12,760 bases of DNA from Rubrobacter sp. (GTDB lineage Bacteria; Actinomycetota; Rubrobacteria; Rubrobacterales; Rubrobacteraceae): contig JADDPU010000468.1 of assembly GCA_016781725.1 (NCBI GenBank), forward strand, positions 1 through 12,760, written 5' to 3'. Under the pieces are notes generated by a model. The model was given only the letters and a program-made list of their open reading frames with translations. It did no database searches and was not told the DNA's origin. A program made the position numbers and the translations under genes. Below are positions 6,339 to 11,883 of this stretch, piece by piece. The stretch's first letter is position 1. Each line of letters starts with the position of its first letter.

Positions 6339-7612
6339 TAGATACCTCCCACAAACCTGCCCGGGTTCAGAGTACCCCGAGGATCGAATTTTTCCTTTAC
6401 CCGGCGGCTGAGCTCGAGCCGGCTGCCCAAGGGGCCCCATACCTCGACCCTCTCCTTGAAGGTCACAGGGGCTTCGCGCACGACGACGCTCCCGCCCCTC
6501 CTGGTCCAGATCTCCCTGAGCTCCTCGACGATCTGGACCCGCGCCTCTTCTTCCCCGCCGGAGAGGCCGACGTAGGCGACGCCGTTCCCGGCGTGGGCGG
6601 TGGTCTGCGCCGTAACGCCCCCGCGCTCAGTCGTCCCAAGCACCGAGCTCAGGACGCCGGCGAGCTCCGCCGGGGGAGTGGAGATCTTGATTGCTACCTC
6701 GTCGGCCGCGCCCGGAGGCGCGAGCGGCCCAAGGGTGCCCGCCTCCTCCTCCGTGAGTTCCCGGACCTCCCCGAAGCCGCCGAGCAGGTGGGAGGCCGTC
6801 TCGACCTGCGCCTCGACGCTGGGCTCTATCCCCTCGATGAGGACCGTGAGGAGCCTGACGTCCTCGCGCCAGTGCAGCTCGACCGCGCTCGGGACGAGCT
6901 GGGAGTGCAGGATCGCCTGCGCCGCCCCATTCGCCGCGGCCGGGCTCGAGAGCTCCACCGCCACGGTTCGTCCGGTCTCGGGTTTCGGGTGCAGCCGGAA
7001 GTTGCACTCGGCGATGACGCCTAGCGTCCCCAGAGAGCCGGTGAAGAGCTTCGAGAGGTCGTAGCCTGCGACGTTCTTGACCACCTTGCCGCCGGCCTTG
7101 GCCACCGTCCCGTCGGAGAGGACGATCTTGATGCCGATGATCAAATCCCGGATCGTTCCGTAGCGGTAGCGGCGCGGCCCCGTCGAGTTCGCCGCCACGA
7201 CGCCCCCGATCGTGGCCCCCTCTTCCGGCGGGTCTACGCCGAGCATCTGGTCCGAGCCGGCGAGTAGATCTTGCAGCTCCTGCAACCTTAACCCGGCCTG
7301 GACGCGGACCACCTGGTCGCCTGGGACGTACTCTATGACCTCGTTCATGCGCGTGGTGCTCAAGATGAGGTCGAGCTCCCGCGGCGGGTTACCCAAAGCC
7401 ATCTTCGTCCCGCCACCCCGCGGGGCGACCGTGAGCCCCTCGCCGCTGGCCAACCTCAACAGCTCGCTCGTCTCCTCCACCGAGCCCGGCTCGGCGACGA
7501 AGGCCGGCTCGACGCCGTCAACGGCGTCCTCGGGCGTCGCCTCGCGGGCGTGCTCGGCGCCGACTATCCGCTGCAGGTCCTCCAAAGAGACGTTCTTCGT
7601 GCGCGTGTCCAT
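6338..7612 (-). CDS. glcE: Glycolate oxidase FAD-binding subunit GlcE
   Basis: This 424-residue FAD-binding subunit is of the VAO/PCMH fold and is required with GlcD and GlcF for glycolate oxidation to glyoxylate. Seen in order: PRGGGTKMALGN at 64-75 (FAD pyrophosphate loop), GGVVAANSTGPRRYRYG at 136-152 with the following IRDLIIGIKIVLSDG segment, KVVKNVAGYDLSKLFTGSLG at 176-195 and the C-terminal FDPRGTLNPGRF motif. The protein is longer than E. coli GlcE (about 350 residues), chiefly between the FAD domain and the C-terminus. The start is ATG with AAGGAG 5-6 bases upstream; that site begins inside the glcD stop codon, 9 bp away. The stop TAG overlaps the GTG of glcF by one base, so all three oxidase subunits are tightly coupled. 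Confidence 0.94.
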   Translation of the reverse strand: MDTRTKNVSLEDLQRIVGAEHAREATPEDAVDGVEPAFVAEPGSVEETSELLRLASGEGLTVAPRGGGTKMALGNPPRELDLILSTTRMNEVIEYVPGDQVVRVQAGLRLQELQDLLAGSDQMLGVDPPEEGATIGGVVAANSTGPRRYRYGTIRDLIIGIKIVLSDGTVAKAGGKVVKNVAGYDLSKLFTGSLGTLGVIAECNFRLHPKPETGRTVAVELSSPAAANGAAQAILHSQLVPSAVELHWREDVRLLTVLIEGIEPSVEAQVETASHLLGGFGEVRELTEEEAGTLGPLAPPGAADEVAIKISTPPAELAGVLSSVLGTTERGGVTAQTTAHAGNGVAYVGLSGGEEEARVQIVEELREIWTRRGGSVVVREAPVTFKERVEVWGPLGSRLELSRRVKEKFDPRGTLNPGRFVGGI

Positions 7613-7621
7613 AAGGTCTCC

Positions 7622-9076
7622 TTAGAAGTTCTCCGCCAGGCCGGCCTTCTGGACCGGATGCATGCGGAACGGTCCGGGCCGCTCGCCGCACAGGCGCGGC
7701 GTGGGCAAAACTTTCCCTGGGTTGCAGATCTGGTGCGGGTCGAAGGCGCACCTGAGTAGCTGGAAGGTGTCCAGATCCTCGGTAGCGAACATCTTGGGCA
7801 TGTACTTTTTCTTGTCCACACCGATGCCGTGCTCCCCGGTGAGGGACCCGCCGTGCTCCAGGCAGGTGAGTACTATCTCCCCGGCCACGTCCTCGGCCCT
7901 CTCCGCCTCGCCCGGGACGTTGTTGTCGTAGAGGACAAGCGGGTGCAGGTTGCCGTCCCCGGCGTGGAAGACGTTGGCCACACGCATGCCGTGCTCCTCG
8001 CCGATCTCGGAGATCCTCTTCAGGACCTTCCCGAGCTCCGTGCGCGGGACGACGGAGTCCTGCACGTAGTAGTCGTTGGAGATCCGGCCCATCGCCGCGA
8101 ACGAGGCCTTGCGGCCCTTCCAGAAGAGCGCCCGCTCGGTGTCGTCCTCGGCTATCCTTATCTCGGAGGCGTTGTTCTCCTCGCAGATCCTCACGGTCTG
8201 CTCGAACTGGCTCTCGACCTCGGCCTTCGGGCCGTCGAGCTCGACGATGAGGATCGCGCCCGCCTGCGGGAAACCGGGGTGCACGGCGGTCTCGACCGCC
8301 TCTATGCATAAAGAGTCCATCATCTCTATGGCGGCCGGTACGATCCCGGCTCCGATGATCCCCGAGACCGCCCCTCCCGCCTCCTCCGTATCCTTGAACG
8401 CCGCCAGGAGCGTGCGCACCGACTCGGGCTTGCGCACGATCCTCAGGGTTATCTTGGTAGCGATCCCCAGGGTGCCCTCGGAGCCGACGAACGCCCCGAG
8501 GAGCTCGTAGCCGGGGGCGTCGGGCGCCTTGCCGCCGCCGACGTTCACCATGGTGCCGTCGGGGAGGACTATCTCGGCGCCCATCACGTGGTTTGTGGTG
8601 AAGCCGTACTTCAAGCAGTGGACGCCGCCCGAGTTCTCGGCCAGGTTGCCGCCGATGGAGGAGATGAGCTGGCTCGCCGGGTCGGGGGCGTAGTAGTAGC
8701 CGTGTTCGGCGACCTCGTTGGTGACCCACATGTTGAGCACGCCCGGCTCGACGACGACGCGCTGGTTGGGGATGTCCACCTCGAGGATCTTGCGCATCCT
8801 GCTTAGAACTATCAGCACCCCCGACTCGACCGGGAGCGCCCCGCCCGAGAGCCCCGTGCCCGAGCCGCGGGCCACGAACGGGATGCCCTCGTCGTAGCAG
8901 AGCTTGACGATCTGCTGGACGTGCTCGGCGGTCTCTGGCAACACCACGAGCTCGGGGATGACCCGGTAGTTCATCAGGCCGTCGCACTCGTAGGAGCGAA
9001 GCTGCTCGCGCTCGGAGATCACCCCCTCAGGGCCGAGTATCGCCTCCATGGTCCTTACGAGCCTGTCGTGTTCCAT
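7622..9076 (-). CDS. glcD: Glycolate oxidase catalytic flavoprotein subunit GlcD
   Basis: This 484-residue FAD-linked 2-hydroxyacid oxidase subunit oxidises glycolate (and often D-lactate) to glyoxylate, acting with GlcE and GlcF at the inner membrane. The FAD-binding-4 domain spans about 38-180 with PELVVLPET at 41-49, ARGSGTGLSGGALP at 69-82, IGGNLAENSGG at 141-151 and GSEGTLGI at 198-205. The FAD-oxidase C domain follows with HAGDGNLHPL at 371-380 and GEHGIG at 414-419, ending in CNPGKVLP at 451-458. Length agrees with E. coli GlcD (about 499). The start is ATG with AAGGGGAAGG just upstream. It lies 26 bp after glxR and 9 bp before glcE. A D-lactate dehydrogenase would look similar; the glcE/glcF and gcl neighbours favour glycolate. 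Confidence 0.95.
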   Translation of the reverse strand: MEHDRLVRTMEAILGPEGVISEREQLRSYECDGLMNYRVIPELVVLPETAEHVQQIVKLCYDEGIPFVARGSGTGLSGGALPVESGVLIVLSRMRKILEVDIPNQRVVVEPGVLNMWVTNEVAEHGYYYAPDPASQLISSIGGNLAENSGGVHCLKYGFTTNHVMGAEIVLPDGTMVNVGGGKAPDAPGYELLGAFVGSEGTLGIATKITLRIVRKPESVRTLLAAFKDTEEAGGAVSGIIGAGIVPAAIEMMDSLCIEAVETAVHPGFPQAGAILIVELDGPKAEVESQFEQTVRICEENNASEIRIAEDDTERALFWKGRKASFAAMGRISNDYYVQDSVVPRTELGKVLKRISEIGEEHGMRVANVFHAGDGNLHPLVLYDNNVPGEAERAEDVAGEIVLTCLEHGGSLTGEHGIGVDKKKYMPKMFATEDLDTFQLLRCAFDPHQICNPGKVLPTPRLCGERPGPFRMHPVQKAGLAENF

Positions 9077-9102
9077 GCGCCTTCCCCTTTTCGGGAGCCC
9101 GC

Positions 9103-9993
9103 TTAACTCCCTATCTCGTGTCCCGACGAGTCTTCTATGAGCGTCAGGAGCGCTGAGTGGTCCCTGTCCCCTCTCCCCCTCATCCTCAACTCCTGAAGCA
9201 TCTGGTCGACAAGAGCGGTCACAGGGAGGGTTACCCCGTACTCCCTTCCCGCCACGAGGGCTATCCCTAAGTCCTTGTGGTGCAATTCTATCCTAAAGCC
9301 CGGGTCGAAGGAGTGCGTGAGCATCTTCTCCCGCTTGACCTCCATGACCTTGTTGCCGGCCAGGCCCCCGGAGAGGACGTCCAGGATCTTCTCCGGCGCG
9401 ACCCCGCCTTTGGAGCCGAGCACGAGCGCCTCCGAGACGGCCTCGATGGTGAGGGCTACCACTATCTGGTTTGCCGCCTTCACTACCTGTCCCGTCCCGT
9501 TCCCCCCTACGTGCGTGACGGTCTTGCCCATCGCCTCGAAGAGCGGCCGGGCGCGCTCGAAGTCCCCCTCCGATCCTCCGACCATGATCGAGAGCGTCCC
9601 CTCGATGGCGCCGACGTCGCCGCCGGAGACGGGAGCATCGAGCATCGAGGCGCCCTTCTCCTTGACCTTCGCCGCGAGCCCCTCGGTCACGACAGGCGAG
9701 ATAGTACTCATGTCCACGACCAGGGCGCCTTCTTTGATACCTTCGAGTACCCCGTCCTCCCCGGTCAGCACCTCCTCGACCTGCGGCGAGTCCGGCAACA
9801 TGGTGATGACGACGTCCGAGCGCTCCGCTACCTCCCTCGGGCTGCCCGCTACCGTCGCGCCGTCCCCCGCGAGCTCCTCGGCCTTCTCTCGCGTGCGGTT
9901 GAAGACTACGAGCTCGTGGCCAGCGTCCATGAGGTTCTTCGCCATCGGCTTGCCCATGATCCCGAGCCCTATAAACCCTACCGTGTCCGCCAT
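9103..9993 (-). CDS. glxR: 2-hydroxy-3-oxopropionate (tartronate semialdehyde) reductase
   Basis: Cytosolic NAD(P)H-dependent reductase of the beta-hydroxyacid dehydrogenase family, 296 residues, converting tartronate semialdehyde to D-glycerate. The dinucleotide-binding motif GFIGLGIMG is at 6-14, the substrate motif DAPVSGGDVGAIEGTL at 119-134, and the catalytic Lys172 lies in GTGQVVKAANQ (167-176). The C-terminal helical domain contains HHKDLGIAL at 238-246. The start is ATG at 9993 with GAGAGGAG about 5 bases upstream. The open frame continues upstream to 10122, but that would add 43 residues of unrelated sequence lying over hyi. It follows hyi by 13 bp. 3-hydroxyisobutyrate dehydrogenase is the nearest alternative, but the hyi and gcl neighbours decide for glxR. 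Confidence 0.93.
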   Translation of the reverse strand: MADTVGFIGLGIMGKPMAKNLMDAGHELVVFNRTREKAEELAGDGATVAGSPREVAERSDVVITMLPDSPQVEEVLTGEDGVLEGIKEGALVVDMSTISPVVTEGLAAKVKEKGASMLDAPVSGGDVGAIEGTLSIMVGGSEGDFERARPLFEAMGKTVTHVGGNGTGQVVKAANQIVVALTIEAVSEALVLGSKGGVAPEKILDVLSGGLAGNKVMEVKREKMLTHSFDPGFRIELHHKDLGIALVAGREYGVTLPVTALVDQMLQELRMRGRGDRDHSALLTLIEDSSGHEIGS

Positions 9994-10006
9994 CGCGCGC
10001 TCCTCT

Positions 10007-10819
10007 CTAGAGTCTGAGGTCCGAGACCGCGACGTCCCCGCCCCGAAGGTCGCGCGGCAGCCACTCGAAGCTCTCTTCTGTGGTTCCGGTCGTCGGGTTG
10101 TACTCAAGGCCGACAAAGCCATCGTAGCCGAGGTCTTCGAGGGCGGCGAGGACGTAGGGGTGGTGGATCTCCCCCGTCCCGGGCTCCCCGCGCCCCGGCG
10201 AGTCCGCTATTTGCACGTGTCCTATCACCCCGACGTGCTCCCGCAGGTTGGCCACGAGGTTCCCCTCCATGCGCTGCATGTGGTAGAAGTCGTGCTGGAT
10301 CCGCACGTTCTCCCGCCCGACACCCCGCACGAACTCGACCGCCTGGGCCGTCGTGTACAGCAGGTAAGGCCCGTTCTCGAAGGTGTTGACGGCCTCGACC
10401 ATCACCGTGACGCCGGCAGCCTCGGCCCGCTCGGCCGCGAAGCGGACGTTCTCCCTGGCGAGCCCGAGCTGCTCCTCGCGGTCCATGCCCTCGATCTCGT
10501 GCCCAATCAGCACGTTCATCCTGCGGCAGCCGAGAGATCTCGCCAGCTCGAGCGCGACCGGCACGTTCTCCCGGAACCGCCCCTGGCGCTCGGGGTCGCT
10601 CACGAGGCCGCGGTCGCCTGCCGGCATCTCCCCGGCGTCGAAGTTGAAGAGCGCGACCTCGAGGCCCGCGTCCTTGACCACCCGGTCGACCTCGCCGAGA
10701 TCCTCGCCCGAAGGCCACCAGAACTCGACAGCCGAGAAACCCGCCTCCGCGGCCCGCCCGAACCGCTCCAGAAGCGGGACCTCCTTGAAAAGTATCGAGA
10801 CGTTTACGCTGAACCTCAT
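10007..10819 (-). CDS. hyi: Hydroxypyruvate isomerase
   Basis: This 270-residue cytosolic TIM-barrel enzyme of the AP-endonuclease-2/xylose-isomerase-like fold interconverts hydroxypyruvate and tartronate semialdehyde. It closely follows the E. coli Hyi pattern: RFSVNVSILF at 2-11, FNFDAGEMPAGDRG at 58-71, VEAVNTFENGPY at 141-152 with Glu142, IQHDFYHMQRMEGNL at 174-188 with Asp177, GHVQIADSPGRGEPGTGEI at 200-218 and GLEYNP at 237-242 with Glu239. These Glu, Asp, His and Glu positions are the expected metal and catalytic residues. The C-terminus is about 12 residues longer than in E. coli. The start is ATG with GAGGAG 7-8 bases upstream. It is the first enzyme gene after the regulator, separated from it by 98 bp, so an internal promoter is likely there. 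Confidence 0.95.
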   Translation of the reverse strand: MRFSVNVSILFKEVPLLERFGRAAEAGFSAVEFWWPSGEDLGEVDRVVKDAGLEVALFNFDAGEMPAGDRGLVSDPERQGRFRENVPVALELARSLGCRRMNVLIGHEIEGMDREEQLGLARENVRFAAERAEAAGVTVMVEAVNTFENGPYLLYTTAQAVEFVRGVGRENVRIQHDFYHMQRMEGNLVANLREHVGVIGHVQIADSPGRGEPGTGEIHHPYVLAALEDLGYDGFVGLEYNPTTGTTEESFEWLPRDLRGGDVAVSDLRL

Positions 10820-10917
10820 CCCAGACTCCTCGCCACTATCCTGATATCCCCGCTCCCACTACTAGCACGCCTCGCCGCCTCCGTAAAGGCCGCCTTTCGT
10901 ATCGTGAAACCCGCCGC
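10820..10917 (-). promoter_or_regulatory. Intergenic region iclR-hyi with a possible promoter and operator
   Basis: The 98 bp before hyi hold no gene. On the minus strand, TTTACG (10887-10882) and TAGTAG (10864-10859) are 17 bases apart, a weak -35/-10 pair. Upstream of it lies a 15-base stretch with TTTC and GAAA ends (TTTCGTATCGTGAAA, 10895-10909), which resembles a second stretch in the iclR-gcl region. A dedicated operon promoter under control of the adjacent IclR protein is the inference; read-through from iclR is the alternative. Confidence 0.35.
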
Positions 10918-11688
10918 TCAGAAGGTCTCCAGGGCTCTGGAGAGGTCCGCGGCTATCCTCTTCAGGTCGGGGACGAGGCCTTCGATGCGGCGTTTGGTGA
11001 GCCGGCTCGCGGGACCTGAGAGGCTGATGGAGGCGAAGATCTCCCCGTCGGGCCCGAAGACGGGGGCCGCGAGACAGCGGACGCCCTCCTCCTGTTCGCC
11101 GTGGTCGACGGCGTAACCGTCGCGCCGGATGTTCCGCAATTCGGAACGGAGCTGTCCGGGGTCGGTTATGGTGGCGGCCGTCTGGCGGGTCAGGCCCGCG
11201 CGGCCGACTATAAAGTCGATGAGGCGCGGCGGCTGGTAGGCGAGGAGCACTTTTCCGGTGCCGCTCGAGTGGAGCGGCACGCGGTTTCCGGGCTCGGTGA
11301 AGATGCGCAGCATCCGGGACGGCGGGCAGACCTGCTCGATGTACATCATCGTGTTGCCTTCGAGTATCGCGAGGTTCGCCGACTCGCGGCTGACCCGCAT
11401 CAGCTCCTCGAGAAACGGCAGGGCGAGGGGGGCGAGGCGTTCGCGCGTCGTGATCGCCATGGTCAGCGACTTGAGCCCGAGGCCGTAGCGGCGCGTCCTG
11501 GCGTTCTTGTGGACGTAGCCCCTGGACGCCAGCGTCCCGAGCAACCGGTGCACCGTCCCGGCCGCGAGCCCGGTCGCCTGACCGATCTCGCTGACCCCGA
11601 GCTCGTCCTCCGAACGACTCAGGAACTCCAGGATGTCCAGGGCCCGCTCGACCGACTGCACACCACTTCCGCGCGTTCCATCGGCCAT
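10918..11688 (-). CDS. IclR-family transcriptional regulator of the glyoxylate locus
   Basis: This 256-residue DNA-binding regulator has the IclR layout. The N-terminal winged helix-turn-helix is at about 8-70: QSVERALDILEFLS at 11-24, the HTH LGVSEIGQATGLAAGTVHRLLG at 30-51, and the wing SRGYVHKNARTRRYGLG at 55-71. The C-terminal effector domain follows, with LHSSGTGKVLLAY at 139-151 and HGEQEEGVRCLAAPVFG at 196-212, where Cys205 is the usual position of the signature. In E. coli the related AllR controls gcl-hyi-glxR and binds glyoxylate or allantoin signals, so a glyoxylate-type effector is likely here. The start is ATG at 11688. The open frame extends to TTG 11772, but the extra 28 residues do not look like the family; the ribosome site at 11688 is weak, and GTG 11703 is possible. 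It stands divergent to gcl. Confidence 0.9.
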   Translation of the reverse strand: MADGTRGSGVQSVERALDILEFLSRSEDELGVSEIGQATGLAAGTVHRLLGTLASRGYVHKNARTRRYGLGLKSLTMAITTRERLAPLALPFLEELMRVSRESANLAILEGNTMMYIEQVCPPSRMLRIFTEPGNRVPLHSSGTGKVLLAYQPPRLIDFIVGRAGLTRQTAATITDPGQLRSELRNIRRDGYAVDHGEQEEGVRCLAAPVFGPDGEIFASISLSGPASRLTKRRIEGLVPDLKRIAADLSRALETF

Positions 11689-11766
11689 CCCAGTCTCAGC
11701 CACGACCTCACCGCCCCAGATTCCCCGCGCCTTCCCTGCGTGGAAGCTCTCACGATCCGGGCCCCC

Positions 11767-11772
11767 TGTCAA
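11767..11772 (-). promoter_or_regulatory. Consensus TTGACA, possible -35 box for iclR
   Basis: A perfect TTGACA reads on the minus strand 78 bases before the chosen iclR start. At 17 bases distance the next hexamer is GAGCTT, a poor -10, so the promoter is uncertain. If used, it supports the internal start at 11688, because a start at TTG 11772 would coincide with the -35 box itself. Confidence 0.25.
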
Positions 11773-11789
11773 GTTGGCTACCCCGTGGT

Positions 11790-11805
11790 TTTCGCATCAC
11801 GGAAA
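11790..11805. promoter_or_regulatory. TTTC...GAAA element shared with the hyi upstream region
   Basis: TTTCGCATCACGGAAA lies in the divergent iclR-gcl region. It shares TTTCGYATC and a GAAA end with the stretch at 10895-10909 before hyi. IclR-family operators often have TTTC/GAAA-type outer bases, so both are candidate sites for the adjacent regulator. The inner bases are not palindromic, which weakens the case. Confidence 0.3.
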
Positions 11806-11808
11806 GGT

Positions 11809-11831
11809 GGGCTTGCCCGGGGCAAGTGCCC
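11809..11831. promoter_or_regulatory. Strong palindrome upstream of gcl, candidate operator
   Basis: The core CTTGCCCGGGGCAAG (11812-11826) is a perfect 15-bp palindrome, 7-bp arms around a central G. A further GGG/CCC pair extends it across a two-base bulge. It overlaps TTGCCC (11813-11818), which together with CACAAT (11837-11842, 18-base spacer) forms the best sigma-70-like promoter before gcl. A repressor bound here would block the -35 region. Confidence 0.45.
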
Positions 11832-11842
11832 GGTGGCACAAT
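11813..11842 (+). promoter_or_regulatory. Possible sigma-70-type promoter of gcl
   Basis: TTGCCC (4 of 6 consensus bases) and CACAAT (4 of 6) are separated by 18 bases. Transcription would begin near 11850, giving a leader of about 35 bases that contains the gcl ribosome site AGAGGAG (11869-11875). The -10 lies inside the tRNA-like stretch, so one of these two readings may be coincidence. Confidence 0.3.
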
Positions 11843-11860
11843 CGGTAGAGCAAAAGGGAG
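11827..11860 (+). other. tRNA-like 5'-half fragment between iclR and gcl
   Basis: TGGCACAATCGGTAGAGCA (11834-11852) matches the tRNA consensus for bases 8-26 (U8, A14, G18-G19, A21, GAGC) at all but two or three positions, and is preceded by GCCCGG, as in an acceptor stem. The D stem would have three pairs and one mismatch (A12-A23). The following AAAGGGA recalls the start of the anticodon arm of tRNA-Leu(UAA)-type genes, whose 5' half I recall as similar. No anticodon arm, T arm or CCA side follows before gcl, so this is not a working tRNA gene. It is either a remnant or a chance resemblance. Confidence 0.4.
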
Positions 11861-11883
11861 AGTGCGAGAGAGGAGTTTAGTCG

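Noticed and set aside
5346..6341. 331-codon plus-strand open frame opposite glcF
   Set aside because: Shadow of glcF. No ribosome site and no recognisable domain.
6339..6440. Upstream in-frame extension of glcF (34 more codons)
   Set aside because: It would place the start deep inside glcE with no ribosome site. The GTG at 6338 has GGGAGGT and the TAGTG overlap.
7518..8987. 489-codon minus-strand frame overlapping glcD and glcE
   Set aside because: Same strand but a different frame from glcD. The sequence is Arg/Gly/Pro-rich with no motif, while glcD has full motifs and a ribosome site.
9994..10122. Upstream extension of glxR by 43 codons
   Set aside because: The extra residues overlay hyi and precede the normal dinucleotide-binding N-terminus. 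ATG 9993 has a strong ribosome site.
9275..11116. 613-codon plus-strand open frame opposite glxR, hyi and iclR
   Set aside because: It lies antisense to three well-recognised genes, is Pro/Arg/Ser-rich with no domain, and is the usual by-product of GC-rich third positions.
11131..11147. Palindrome GTTCCG-CAATT-CGGAAC inside iclR
   Set aside because: It is in the coding region, far from any promoter, and is fully explained by the codons of the conserved effector domain. It could be chance, so not called as an operator.
11827..11880. Complete tRNA gene before gcl
   Set aside because: Only the acceptor-side and D-arm portion can be matched. No anticodon loop, T arm or matching 3' acceptor strand fits before the gcl ribosome site.
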